A DNA stretch of 52,588 bases, from assembly GCA_016748015.1 (NCBI GenBank), contig JAAOMT010000786.1, positions 702,572 to 755,159 on the forward strand, in the 5' to 3' direction. Below, piece by piece: positions 34,030 through 44,560 of the stretch. This stretch comes from Geosiphon pyriformis (Eukaryota; Glomeromycota; Glomeromycetes; Archaeosporales; Geosiphonaceae). The notes beneath the pieces were generated by a model. It searched no databases and was not told the DNA's origin. It saw nothing but the letters and a program-made list of their open reading frames with translations. Both the position numbers and the translations under genes were made by a program. The number at the start of each line of letters is the position of its first letter. Position 1 is the stretch's first letter.

Positions 34030-36436
34030 TCAAGAGTGGCTCTACTGAATAATAAAATTGATGTGGTTTTCTCGAGTTTGAAAGAAAAAATTAGTAGGGA
34101 TTCATCATTGGAGATGATTGTTGGTAGAATATTGCTGGTAAAATATTGTTGGTAAGTGGCTGCTTCTGTTTGGGTTCTCAATTGTTGGGTGAGGCATCTT
34201 CTGAAGTAACTAGAAGACTTAAATACTGTTGAGCATTTGGGTTTTGGGTGTATCCAGTGCCCAAATTCCATTGTCAAGATCCTAATAACTGGTTTGAGGA
34301 ACTGGGGATCAGTTGATGGACTACCATTGATGATTTTTAACTCTGTTGTGTTAGTTTTGGCCTTTGAATTCCATTTTGAGATAAGTTTTGTGGTGGTGTT
34401 TGAATTTGTTGGGGTTGATAGATTATTTGAGGCTGCAGCTAATAAATAAGTTGAGACTGCAATTGATAGATTACTGGTGTTGTTGGTTGATAAACTGGTG
34501 GTTGATAGATTGGTTGTTGTGTTATAAGTAGGTAATTTGGTTGATACAGTTCTGGATTTGATTGATAATTCGGAGTCTAAAACCTGCAATTGGAGTTTTA
34601 ATATTGATTTTCCCATTATTGGTTATCTAGTCTGAACCTACAGTCAATTTTCAAATGTCTTTGTTTACTACAGTAGTGGCAAACATGCATCTCTTACTGC
34701 CATGTCTGATTGGTTAAAGATGATAAACATGACTGATTTAGTGGGCAATTTATGCTTCTAGAATTATTACATTGTTGAGATGGCTGATAAATTGCGCAAT
34801 TGTCAGCTAAATATCCTTCCAATTTCTGATTAATTGAATTACTAAGCTGTTTCAATTTGGAATCCAAGTCAGATGATCTATTCATAATCAGGTTAACAGC
34901 TTAAGCATGATTTGCTTTAAGTTTTGCTGATTCAAAATCTTTTGCATTAGTGACTGCATTTTGGAGAGTTTGTAGGTGCATTGGGTGTACACATTGGAGA
35001 AGACTACTGCACAGTCCATGGATAAACTGGTTTAGGATCTGTGGCACTGTAAAATAGTCAGCTTGAATTGCTTGAATTTGGCGTAAATTCCTGTGAAAAT
35101 GTCTTAAGTAAATGGTAACTGCTTCAGTTTCTCCCTATTTAATTGTGGTAAAGGTGTTGACTAAGTGATTAATACTGTTATTATTACTGAAATATTCCAA
35201 GAACACAACCCTGAATTCCTGGAATGTTTGAGGTTTGGTGGCTAAACTTTGATATCATGAATTGGCAGTATTTTGGAGAAAATAGGAAATGGCTTAGAGT
35301 GCTCTTATGTTGTTCCATCCATTGGCCGTGATGGTCTTTTCAATGTCATTAAGCCATATTTAAGTGTCATCTTCTTTGCTAGTGAATTTCTCAAGTTTTG
35401 CTATTGGAACATAGACCATTGAATCCAAGTTTGATTGTTGAAGTTGTTGTTGTAATTGTTGGGGTGGTTGAAGCGACTGCTATTGAATCAGTTCAATAAT
35501 TGGTTCAATTGGTGGTTGATCAATGATGATTACTGAAGATAAGTGTTGCTGATTAATTGTTTCAGGGTTTGTATTGTTCAGATTTTGAGGAGTTTGAAAG
35601 TTCGGAGTTTCAATTTCTGGATTTTTTAAATTTGGATCTTGCTGAATCTGAAAGTTTGGGGTTTCAATGTTTGGGTTTTCCAGAATCAGGTTCTGGTAAG
35701 TAAATTCTTAATCTTCGGCTTCTTTTTCTTTCTTCTTTTCTGATTCTATTATCTTTCAGGGACTCACATTTCCGAAATCTGGTTGAGATGGCAATGATTG
35801 AAATCTTGATGGTGTTGGTGATCACAATTTAAATCCTTCAAAATAATTGCCATAGGTTTCTAGTAATTCTGTTTTCTTTTGTTTACTTTGAAATGGGAAT
35901 TGTTTAAATGTTAATGTCATGTTTAATGTGAATGCATCTACTGATGAAATATTGATGACACTTTCTGGTATATAATAATATGATGGATTGGTTGGTGATT
36001 TGACTCTGGTTTTCTTTCAAATAGGTGGTTGTATTTGTTTTGGTGTTACTGCTGGTGTTTGTAATCTTTCTTTGCCTTTGTCTGCATAGATGATAAGGAA
36101 TTGTTGTTGTGTGTATCTTTCAATGGTTTGATTGATTTCCCTGATAATTGGTACAAAACTGTAGTTTTTTGGTAAGCTGGTATGTTGAAATAATTCTGTA
36201 TAGAAATTTTTCTTTGTGAATTCAATGTTAACTGTTTCTCCTAAGCAGTTTGTGATTTTATCATTAACATAAAAGTTGAAGACTGATTCTGTTGAAAAAT
36301 GGTTATTGTTTAATCCTAATTGTTGGCTATACTGTTGAAACAAGAATTTGGTGAATTATAAGTGGTTTGTTTCTATAATTTCTGATTCTGCCACTTTTAG
36401 ATGATTGTTGTTGGTGCTATTTTCTATAGGATTATA
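34030..36436 (-). pseudogene. Element B gag
   Basis: The open stretch 36017-36343 (FQQYSQQLGLNNNHFS...) and sequence upstream to the primer site form the N-terminal region. A Pro/Gln/Asn-rich spacer follows. The capsid-type domain lies about 34900-35400 (WLNDIEKTITANGWNNIRAL, YFLQNTANS, FHRNLRQIQAIQAD). The zinc knuckle CHYCSKQRHLKIDC is near 34640-34685; the usual Gly before His is Arg. A Ser/Thr/Asn-rich spacer leads to the protease. Stops occur throughout, mostly at positions where Trp or Gln would fit. Confidence 0.82.
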
Positions 36437-36440
36437 TTTC

Positions 36441-36454
36441 ACAGAGAGCACCAA
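36441..36454 (-). other. Candidate primer binding site of element B
   Basis: TTTGGTGCTCTCTG on the minus strand, next to the 5' LTR end; the first 12 bases are identical to the site in element A. Confidence 0.55.
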
Positions 36455-37246
36455 ATGTTACAGGTAATTATTTGGAGTCTCAAATCAAATAACAAATCTG
36501 TAACTTGGTGCTCAATTGATAGTTGATAATGTTGGTTTCTAAAAGTGTTTATGAATCTGAAGGTTTTAGTATAGAGTTCTTTGTATAATAGACAGAGATT
36601 TAATAGTTGTTTCAGTAGTCTCTCAGAATCACAATTCCATCAAATTTTTTTCTCAGTATGGTGGCCAGTAATCTTTCTGGTAAGCTATCCTCAAATCTAT
36701 GAGTGTTTTACCCTTGTTTTATAGGTCTTTTACTAGTCCTTATAATGTCTGTAACTCAGCACTTTAATCTTTAATCAATTAGTCAACCAAAAAGAAATAC
36801 AAAAAAAATAAAGAAATGAGCAAAAACAATTACAAGTTAGTATCCCATCAATAGCTGTAATCAAGAGCTATTGTTCTAGTATGGTTAAGTATCAATTACT
36901 ATCAACATAAAGTGTTGATAGTGGGGAGTGGATTGAAATAATAAATAATTATTTATTGATATTTGTGAATGGAAAATTGCTTAGATCAAATCTAAACTGA
37001 GAGGTCTGTCTTTTTTACTTTTAACACTACCACTATATATATATAATTGAGATTCCTCAATTTCTCAATTCTTCACACCAAAAATCCTGAAATTCTGGAA
37101 TCCTACAATTCTTTGTATGAGAATTCTGAAATTCTTGAAATCCTGTAATTCCTTTTGAGAGAAATCCTGGAATTCCACATTTATTACAGCTACTTCTAAT
37201 TGGCTAATTTATATGCTAATATACTTCCTATATTTTATAAGTAATA
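36455..37246 (-). repeat. Element B 5' LTR
   Basis: 792 bp, TGTTACAGGTAATT at the low-coordinate end and AAGTAATA at the other, followed by target copy ATAG. Confidence 0.95.
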
Positions 37247-38335
37247 ATAGATAAAAGTCAAGAGTTATTTGAGTAATATGAGAAATAACTAAGCAAATAC
37301 TTTAACAAAAGTTGCAGCTTACTTTGGTTTGTTTCTTGTTTATTATATTCATAAAAAGTTTTTGTTGGCTAATGATAAAACAATATCAAGAAATATCTGT
37401 TATTTTATGCATAATATTTATAAATCAATTAATTATGTTAACTAAAAGATTGGTTCTGACATTAGAATTATAACTGACTTATTTATTTGTATTATCAATT
37501 AGCAGTACACAGCATTAATTTGGCATTCAGATTTTTACATATGTGCTAATACTATTGGCAAAACATCTTCAGATTTGTGCACATATTTTATAAAGACTAT
37601 ACATAGGAGACTATCAGTTGTTATTAAGAAGAAGCTTTATAATAGAAGTTATCTTGGTGTTTGATGTTTAATATGTAGTAGAATAGAGTTTTTTGATCAT
37701 GTCTTTATATGTTCAAACAATACTAACTCTTATAAGAATGTGGTATAAGAGATGGTCTTTCACTGAAAAGCTTTAGTTAAAGCAAACAAGTTTTTGGTAT
37801 TAGTGATTATTCAGAATTTTTTGTCAAGTTTATTAAATGTTAATCTGTATGAGCTTTTTGGTAAGAGTTTTGTCTTAAAAAGATAGTATAAAAAAGTGAT
37901 AATAATTTTTAAAAATAAAAAAAAGACAGTTTTGGTTATAATAAAATTTGTTTACAAATTTGTTGTGTATTACAAAACTATAATATGAACTTTTAGATCC
38001 AAGTTTAAAGTGAATATAAAAAGCAGTAGTTTGATTAATAATATGAATGTGATTTCTGAAATTTCATGTTTTAGGTCTTTTTAATTGTTAGATAATATTA
38101 TTCATTTGTTTAGAATTAAAAAAATGTTTGTAATTAGCTTTGGTTTCAGAGTTCTTGTTTGTTTTTTTTAGGTTTGAATAATAAGATCTTAATTTAAATA
38201 AGTATATAGTATAGTCTTAATTAGTTTAAATGACTAATTATATGTAGAAAGCATGTAAATTATATTTGGTTAAAGACTCTTAATATGTTTTTTTGTATTA
38301 GATAGTAATTGGGCTGCACTCATAAAACAATAAAA
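37247..38335 (+). mobile_element. LINE copy 2, 3' segment: RNase H end, C-terminal CCHC, 3' UTR
   Basis: Resumes the LINE frame at IKVKS, matching VKVKRHSNVLDNI of copy 1, then TSSDLCTYFIKTIHRRLSVV (about 37566) matching the SANLCMYLMKAVYRWLPIV region. The C-terminal motif CLICSRIEFFDHVFIC (about 37668) keeps its C-x2-C...H-x4-C ligands. The 3' end, TAGATAGTAATTGGGCTGC...ATAAAACAATAAAAAAAAAA, matches the copy 1 tail at 20025-20065. Stops are dense. Confidence 0.83.
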
Positions 38336-38884
38336 AAAAAAGCTTTGAAATAATATTTATATTATTATTGTTAAAAATAATATTTTTATTAAATATTATT
38401 ATTTATCTATATTAATATTAATATTAATATTATTCAAATTGTTTATTAAAGCAATTACTAAACAAGAAAAAAAGCCAGCATTATTATTATTAAACTTCAG
38501 AAAAAAACTTTTTTTTGTTTTATTTGTAAAAAAAATTCTTATTAATAAAACTAAAATTCAAATCTTTAGTACTTTTATTAATACTAATAATATTACCAAA
38601 CTTGTTAACAGTCTTATATTTAAACAAAAAAGATAAAAATATCAAGTTAAATGTTGAAAACTAAAACAAAAGTAAAAATTCAATTTTAACTTTTATTATT
38701 ATTATAAGAATAAGAGTTATTTAATCCAATCCAATATTGGTTATTTCAGTCATTAGTTAACAACATAAAAAAAATAAATCAAAATATTTTTATTAAATTA
38801 AAAATCTTGTTTACATTTTCAGAATCTTTAATAATAAAAATAAAAAATCTTTTTTCTACTTCCCCCAATGTATTCCGAGAAATA
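38336..38884. other. AT-rich spacer
   Basis: There is no supported gene. One 65-codon frame at 38439-38636 has a Lys/Ile/Asn-biased composition and may be a decayed repeat ORF. The composition changes sharply to less AT-rich sequence near 38870. Confidence 0.55.
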
Positions 38885-39960
38885 AGCACAGAACTTGGGC
38901 TGACCTCTCACCTGATTTTAATCAGTTATTGGAAAATGGTGAAGCTCACGATGTTTTGATATATGTCGGTGAAGGACCAAATATTAAAGAATTACGAGCT
39001 CATTCTCTAGTTTTACGAACGAGATCCCTATACTTTCGTATCGCTTTCTCGGGTAACTGGGTGCGTAAAGAATGGGATTTTTATATCTTTAGAAACTTTA
39101 TGTTTAAAACCCAATTTATTATTTGCTACTGGGGAGCACTTAACGTTAGAGCAGGCGGTTTTCACATTGTTGCGCCAGCGAGATGATTTTCGAATGAAAA
39201 GAAATAGATTTATGGGAGAAAGTAGTCACATGGGAAATTGCTCAAATCAAAGAGATCGATACCAATGTTATTAATTGGACAGAATATGATTTTGCTGCAA
39301 ATGAGATTCTTACATCTTTCTTCGGAAGATTTCTATTATAAAGTGTGGCCTTACAGGGAATTACTGCCAAAATCTTTAAAGAATAAAAATTTGAAGCATT
39401 TTATGGTGCAGGTAGTCAAGATGACCTTTCCTTAATGCCACGGCGACATCCCCCAATCAATCCGGTTATTATTGAATCCAAGCATGCGGGGATCATTGCG
39501 AGTTTCTACAATAAAATTACCAATCCTTATCTCATCAAATTATTTTACACAAGTTTAGGCTAAATAATCCGTAAACTCCTATTACGAGGAGGTCGAAATG
39601 GGTATAATGGAACGACACGCCATTTGAAATGTGATTTTAAAGGGCCAACAGTAAAGTAGCCGGCAAAGCTGACCTGATCGGTGGGTATAATCCGCTTGAA
39701 TGGAAACCAAAACCAGGAATACCCATCGATCATAACGCTTTTTTGGGTAACATAGGATAGTTTCCTTTTCACCCTTGGTGATGGGAAAAATCTCGACTCG
39801 GCCAAAGTTAGACGCGTCAATAGTCCCACTTATGCGATTAGGCATATGACATCGGCTGGAGAAATCATTGGGCAGCCAAGCGCTTATGACGAAAATTTTA
39901 TGAATGGCCGGCTAATGAAGCTACATGATTATGAAGTGTTTCAAATAATCAAATATTTGA
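38885..39960 (+). pseudogene. BTB-BACK-TLDc domain protein, broken
   Basis: A BTB domain is clear at 38910-39070 (FNQLLENGEAHDVLIYVGEG, then LRAHSLVLRTRSLYF). Frame changes lead to BACK-like helices (EIDLWEKVVTWEIAQIKEID, about 39205) and SEDFYYKVWPYRELLPKSL (about 39325). PRRHPPINPVIIESKHAGII (about 39440) starts the TLDc domain, then LIGGYNPLEWKPKPG with one frame change (about 39675) and NFMNGRLMKLHDYEVFQI (about 39895) near its end. BTB-TLDc proteins are typically cullin adaptors or stress-linked proteins and form a large family in Glomeromycotina. At least four frame changes and several stops show it is not functional as sequenced. The decay is by indels as well as substitutions, unlike the retroelements. 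Confidence 0.85.
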
Positions 39961-40182
39961 GCCACAGACCCACAACAGATCGTCTAGACGGTTTTTTTGT
40001 GTTCTGACTTCCTACAGATCCTAATCTCATTAATTTCTGGAATTCGAAATTATTTATCTTTACCCTTCTTTTGACTCGAAGCAATAAATCTAGGCTAATT
40101 CAGTTAGAATTTTTCAAAAACATCGGTACCCGATCAAGGATATTAAAAGGCATTTCCGCTGTCACTAAGATTGAATCAAAAC

Positions 40183-40618
40183 TCAATGTGACAAATATTT
40201 GCGCCCTTTGAATTTTCTTCGAGCCAACATCTTTCTCCCATTTTTGGTTCTGATTCTTGACAAGTAACCGTGTTTTCTTTTCCGTTTTATGTTGCTAGGT
40301 TGATATGAAGTACCCCGTTTTTTGAATCGCACTTGTTGACAAAATGGTGGAAAGAAGAACGTTGTAGGAAACACAGTTGAAGGAGTATTCGGCATTAAGC
40401 GTGCTCCATGCAATAAATCGCTACAACTTTGAAATTAGAGAGTATTGGGCGCGTAAAATAAGTTGAAACTTAGGCGGGCAGGAAGTAAAATACCTAAACA
40501 AGAATGAGGGCCATGCTATTAATTTGTTGGACTGAAGAGTAGATGGTGTTATGGTGGAAGGTTTTTCAAAAGAAGATTTGACGACTCTCACCAGTCGTCT
40601 TGTCCAGGACACAAGCAT
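40183..40618 (-). CDS. MRPL34: Mitochondrial large-subunit ribosomal protein bL34m
   Basis: The C-terminal 45 residues are an L34 signature: [16 protein letters not shown], then [16 protein letters not shown] and [10 protein letters not shown], matching the bacterial pattern of FQPSN, KRKR.HGF, NGR..LARRR and KGRK.LS. A two-exon model joins exon 1 (40494-40618, ATG at 40618, [16 protein letters not shown]) to exon 2 (40183-40420, stop TGA). The 73-bp intron runs from GTATTT to TTGTAG and the join keeps the frame (AG plus C gives Ser). This gives 120 residues. The Arg-rich, acidic-poor N-terminus is a plausible mitochondrial targeting sequence. L34 is a small basic protein of the 50S-type subunit. 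An upstream out-of-frame ATG lies 8 bp before the start. An alternative extra intron in exon 1 (GTGAGA) cannot be excluded. Confidence 0.87.
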
Positions 40619-41018
40619 TTTTCATGAATTTCAATCAGCTACGTTGTCAATTCTATGGTGAAAGAGAATTTTGATTGGCTAATTAAATCTTTGGAAACAA
40701 AAATCTATTTTGATCAGTCATATGATTTGATTTTCGATTTCAATCAAGGGCGAGACCCAGTAGATCAGGAAATTTTGGTTTTTCGATCCAGTCATGTTTT
40801 TACTTTTTCATATAGATGAACTCGTTACGGACATATGCCAATATATATATAATGAAGATCTAGATAATTAAGTATTGACATTAGGACGTTTAGAAAATGT
40901 TCTGGTAATTAGAGATTTGAGACCATATCGGCTTTAATCACACCACGACTTTTCTTTGATGAATTATCCAATTTTGAGCTTCTCCTTTTGGACTCTTTGA
41001 TCGATAGAATTCCATTTT
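40619..41018. other. Intergenic region between MRPL34 and MDJ1
   Basis: This should hold the upstream region of the L34 gene and the 3' end of the J-protein gene, both on the minus strand. A 54-codon frame on the plus strand starts at 40661 (MVKENFDWLIKSLETKIYF). It is protein-like in composition but I cannot match it. It may be the remnant of an older plus-strand gene. Confidence 0.5.
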
Positions 41019-42899
41019 TTAAACTTCGCTACTTTGATGAAAACTTTTCTTTAATCTTTCGTAGAGTCTTCTAAAAAATCCACGCTTGTTGCTATCGCTA
41101 CTTGTGCCTGTGTTGGGGTAAGAGTACGCGGATGATGATGAGGACAAGAATGAGAATGTTGAAGGGAAAGATGAGGAGGATGCGGACTTTTTACTATTAT
41201 AGGAAATGCCTTCAACTGAAGCCCTGTAAGTTTCCATCAGTTCACGTTGCCGAGTCGTCAGATTCCTGATCGATCCAAAAAAAATTGTTAGGGAGTTTTG
41301 AATCAAAATGAATTAAAAAGTTAAATATGACTAAATAATCACTTTGGCAGGTTCACTTTGAAGGTTATAATCTGATCGCCACGCTCTTCAGAATTCAGCT
41401 TCGGAACGCCACGTGACTTAAGCTTGCTCTGCTGATCAGGCTGAGCACCTGTTGGAACTTTTAGCTCAACCTCACCATCCACAGTAGGAATGCGAATAAA
41501 TCCCCCGAGAATAGCAGTATAGAAAGGTATATTCGCATTATATAGGATATCGAAGTTGCTACGTTTAAATATCGAGGAGGGCGCGACGTTTACAACAACA
41601 TACAAATCACCAGGAGGACCATCAGAGTCGCGGGGAACGTCACCTTGTCCAGTAAGTTGAATTCGCATCTTATTGTCAATTCCTAAAATTTTAAGAAATT
41701 TAAAACACACCTTATGTGAAACCCTCTTAACATTATTTACTTGATAAATGAGATTATTTATGCTTGCCTGGAGGTATTTCAACGTTTACAACCTTCTTTG
41801 CTTTGACCCTTCCAGCACCTCCACATGTTGTACAGCGATTACCAGCAAGAACCTTTGTACCCTTACCCCGACATTCCCTGCAGGTATTTTGTACATGAAA
41901 TCCACTAGAAAGAGTCATCCATTGCATTCCAGTACCTGAACATGCCGGACATCTATCAGATTTCTTGCCACTTTTTGTTCCATAGCCCTTACAAGACTTG
42001 CAATAAGCTACTGGATCAATGGTGATTGTTCTGTTGGTCCCTTTAACGGCCTCCATGAAATCTATGTTTATTGATGTCTGTTTATCGTTAGAAAAAGCAA
42101 AGTTCAATGAATATATTTATAAGCATCATAAATCAAAGGTATAATACCTCAATATCTAGCCCCTGTGAATATCCTCGTCCCTTGCCTGTAGTAAAGCTAC
42201 CACCAAAAATATGGCTCATAAAGTCCAAAGGATCCCCAAACCCTCCACCAGAAGATTTGAACTTTGAAAAATCCTCGAAATCATGGCTGCTTCCAAACCC
42301 TCCCGCACCAGTGGGTCTTTCTGTTTATCAAATGATTGTTAAGACAAAGAAGGTTAAACTTTTCCAGAAACTGAAAGTTAGTTCTTAACAATCAATACCT
42401 GAAAAGGAATGTCCATACTGATCATATTGAGCACGTTTTTCCTCATCTGAAAGTATCTAATTGATTCGAACTCCTCAAGATTAAATTCATTTCAATATAA
42501 AAATCAAACTTGAAAAGTTCAAGAGCACAAAACTTGCATCGTATGCTTCCTGAACCTCTACAAATTTTTCTTTTGCGTTAGGATCCTTATTGGTATCGGG
42601 GTGATATTTCTTGGCGAGCTGAAAAATCCAAATTTCTTAATATTCAAGGTATATATTTTTTTGTTAAAAGAACTCCGAAAAATACCGAATAATACGCCTT
42701 TTTGATATCAGGTTGAGGAGCGTCTTTTGCTACGCCGAGCGTCGCGTAATAGTCCTTTTTTTGTAATTGATTCACTATTTTTATAACAAAAAAATTTCAG
42801 AATCATCAAAATCCAAGGCATTTGAAGGGATTAGATAAAAAAACAAGTCTCACCTGACGTGTGGAATGATCGCTTATTTTGAATCAGAAAAATTTTCAT
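41019..42899 (-). CDS. MDJ1: Mitochondrial type I J-protein (DnaJ/Hsp40), MDJ1-like
   Basis: Eight exons on the minus strand: 42854-42899, 42686-42774, 42538-42618, 42399-42456, 42148-42320, 41768-42077, 41343-41682, 41019-41265. All phases fit and give 447 residues, against about 511 for yeast Mdj1. A short basic N-terminus (KRSFHTS) precedes the J domain ([15 protein letters not shown], then [11 protein letters not shown] with the HPD motif, then [15 protein letters not shown]). A Gly/Phe-rich region follows, then four CxxCxGxG repeats ([32 protein letters not shown]), then the substrate-binding domains ([36 protein letters not shown]). The C-terminus is Ser-rich. It would stimulate mitochondrial Hsp70 in the matrix. 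Two introns appear to use GC donors. The ATG at 42899 is the first usable start; the targeting sequence is short, so an upstream exon is possible. Confidence 0.93.
41683..41767 (-). other. GC-AG intron of the J-protein gene
   Basis: 85 bp, from CCAG|GCAAGC to TTTTAG|GAATTG. The join recreates IPPGIDNKM, the conserved sequence of the family. Reading past the GC donor meets TAA after four codons, and upstream GT sites give the wrong frame. Confidence 0.8.
42457..42537 (-). other. Probable GC-AG intron in the J domain
   Basis: 81 bp, from TACGAT|GCAAGT to CAATTAG|ATACTT. The join gives [11 protein letters not shown], as expected for a J domain. A GT-AG alternative (GTTTTG to CTTTCAG, 4 bp and 10 bp further in) also keeps the frame but gives AYDANEEKR and loses the conserved ILSD. 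Confidence 0.72.
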
Positions 42900-42973
42900 T
42901 AATTAAATGCAGTTAATTTTGGTTTTGAAATTGGTAAAATAGATAAATGTACCTTACATTTGATTGAAATATT
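42900..42973. promoter_or_regulatory. Short region upstream of MDJ1, possibly a two-way promoter
   Basis: 74 bp separate the J-protein ATG from a plus-strand ATG at 42974. It is AT-rich. A strong splice donor-like GTAAGG (minus strand, near 42956) might belong to a 5' untranslated intron. No clear TATA box is visible. Confidence 0.3.
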
Positions 42974-43143
42974 ATGATAGAGGATCGCGTAGAAGGCCAA
43001 ATCAAGTTAGAACTGGCTGAGTTATTATGGAAGAGACAGATTCAGTCAAATACGTAGAAATTCTCAATGAGATCCAGGGTTTGCCATTAAAAAAGAAGGG
43101 CAATTTTCAAGCCTACTTGCAGAATATGGGGAAAGGTTTTTAA
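42974..43143 (+). other. Overlapping small ORFs, possible broken gene
   Basis: The ATG at 42974 opens 27 codons (MIEDRVEGQIKLELAELLWK...) ending in TAG at 43055. A second frame from the ATG at 43027 gives 38 codons (MEETDSVKYVEILNEIQGL...) to TAA at 43141. The two read as one amphipathic helical protein if a one-base shift near 43045 is assumed. A third frame continues EGQFSSLLAEYGERFLISAG. The family is not recognised. It may be a decayed or mis-sequenced small gene. Confidence 0.35.
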
Positions 43144-43300
43144 TATCAGCGGGTAGCCGTCCCCGCGTACAACTAAGCAGACCGCGGATTTGTTGTTTCC
43201 CCTTTAAAATTGGATTTTTATGTGTTGAAGAGGGAGACTTAGCATAATTATGAATGAGACAACGAACTGCAGAACGCAAAGAGGTTGTTTTTGAAGTCAT
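43064..43300 (-). CDS. Hypothetical small protein (78 codons)
   Basis: ATG at 43300 with a plain A/T-rich context. The product begins MTSKTTSLRSAVRCLIHNY and is basic and Ser-rich. The first 20 residues faintly recall an LYR-type mitochondrial assembly factor (SLRSAVRCLI for SLYRSLLR), but the usual Tyr is absent and there is no further support. It overlaps plus-strand frames that also look protein-like, so only one strand is likely to be real. Confidence 0.3.
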   Translation of the reverse strand: MTSKTTSLRSAVRCLIHNYAKSPSSTHKNPILKGKQQIRGLLSCTRGRLPADIKNLSPYSASRLENCPSFLMANPGSH

Positions 43301-43317
43301 TAAAAATCTTTAGAGCA

Positions 43318-43509
43318 ATGTCTTTGAATTAAATTTTAAGGCTAAAGAGTTCGATAAAATTAACGCACAAGGTACACTCTAACAGAAAATTTTTGAGTTA
43401 AAGGCCGTTATGCTATTTAAATATTTTAGATAGTCAGTGAGTCATTCAGGGCTCTCAAAATTGATCAACATAAAAATACAGTCGCGCGTCTCTATATTTT
43501 GTGTTTTAT

Positions 43510-43541
<32 letters not shown>

Positions 43542-44084
43542 TTTCCATTTATTCTTAACGTTATAATTTATTAGTATTTTTTTGATATATTTAAAATTTG
43601 TATTTTCTTTAAATTGTGTTTTATTAAATATTTTAGTTTTATAATTTCTGAAACCAAAAATTATTTAATAATAATATAATTAAATAATTTGATTAACAAT
43701 ATAAAAAATAATTTAATCAAGTTAATTTTGATTACACTATCATTATTTGTTTTACAATTATTATTTAATTTTAAATATGGAGATGCAATTTATTCTTTAA
43801 TTCTTAAAGATAACTTTGAATAAATTATAAATTTAATAGCACTAATTTTTATAAAATAAATAAATATTATTATATAAAAACACATTTTCAAAAATAAAAT
43901 TGTATTAAAAAATAAATAATAATCAAATATTATTGAATTTGTAATAAAAAACATTATAAATATACAATAAATAATTATTAATGTATTTTTTAAAATTTTA
44001 AACAATTGTAATTTAAAAATAAAAAATAATTACAATATTATTTTTTATTGCAAAATACAAAATACAATTATTATTATTATTATT
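43318..44084. other. AT-rich spacer with AAT microsatellite
   Basis: 43318-43500 still has moderate GC content, with a broken plus-strand frame (NFKAKEFDKINAQGTL, stop, QKIFELKAVML). From 43511 to 43541 there are ten AAT units, then very AT-rich sequence without a gene, ending in a further ATT run at 44071-44090. Confidence 0.6.
43511..43541. repeat. AAT trinucleotide microsatellite
   Basis: About ten perfect tandem AAT units. Confidence 0.95.
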
Positions 44085-44560
44085 ATTGTTGTTGTTTTTT
44101 TTTTTATTGTTTTACAAGTGCAGTCCAACCACTATCTAAGTACATAAAATCATACAAGATTTTAAATTAAGCATAGCTTATGCTTTTTCTACATATAACT
44201 AGTTATTTGGGCCAACCAAAATAGTATTATACACTCAACTTACTTGTTAAGAAAACATTTCTTAAAAAACTGAAATTTACACTAAACAAATTAAAATGTA
44301 ATCCAAAGCAAACATAAATATTTAACTTAACATTAAAACTATAAATTAACTTAAAAGACTACAAAAATGACAAACTAAAAACTGAAAAGATAATTGACTT
44401 ATTATGTAATAAAAAATTATGTTTTTCATAGTAAAATCCTAACTTAATAACTGGCATCCAAATGGCAGATTTGTAATTTTTAACCAGACTTTAGACTAAA
44501 TTAACAATTAACATATTACTATTAGATTCAGTATCCAAATATTGTATTATGTTATTTATT
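44085..44560 (-). mobile_element. LINE copy 3, truncated 3' end
   Basis: On the minus strand TTAGATAGTGGTTGGACTGC and ACTTGTAAAACAATAAAAA match the tails of LINE copies 1 (20025-20065) and 2 (38300-38335). Upstream, GTTGGCCCAAATAACTAGTTATATGTAG matches copy 1 at about 19950-19977. Beyond about 44300 the match is too decayed to follow securely, so the high-coordinate limit is approximate. It is a typical 5'-truncated LINE insertion. Confidence 0.72.

Larger units (their letters stand above)
27292..37246 (-). mobile_element. Element B: gypsy-type LTR retrotransposon with dUTPase
   Basis: LTRs are 36455-37246 (5', 792 bp) and 27292-28066 (3', 775 bp). Both flanks carry the 4-bp target copy ATAG (27288-27291 and 37247-37250), and the LINE RNase H reads on across it. 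Domain order is the same as in A: gag, protease, Cys-rich, dUTPase, RT, RNase H, integrase, ORF3. The 5' LTR keeps TGTTAC; the 3' LTR start has become TATTAT, and both ends GTAACA have become GTAATA. Many in-frame stops and catalytic changes make it inactive. Confidence 0.95.

Noticed and set aside
39560-39845. Minus-strand ORFs over the TLDc region
   Set aside because: Two overlapping frames antisense to recognisable TLDc sequence; the plus strand carries the domain motifs.
43064-43300. Firm assignment as an LYR-motif assembly factor
   Set aside because: Only the first residues resemble the motif and the key Tyr is missing; kept as hypothetical.
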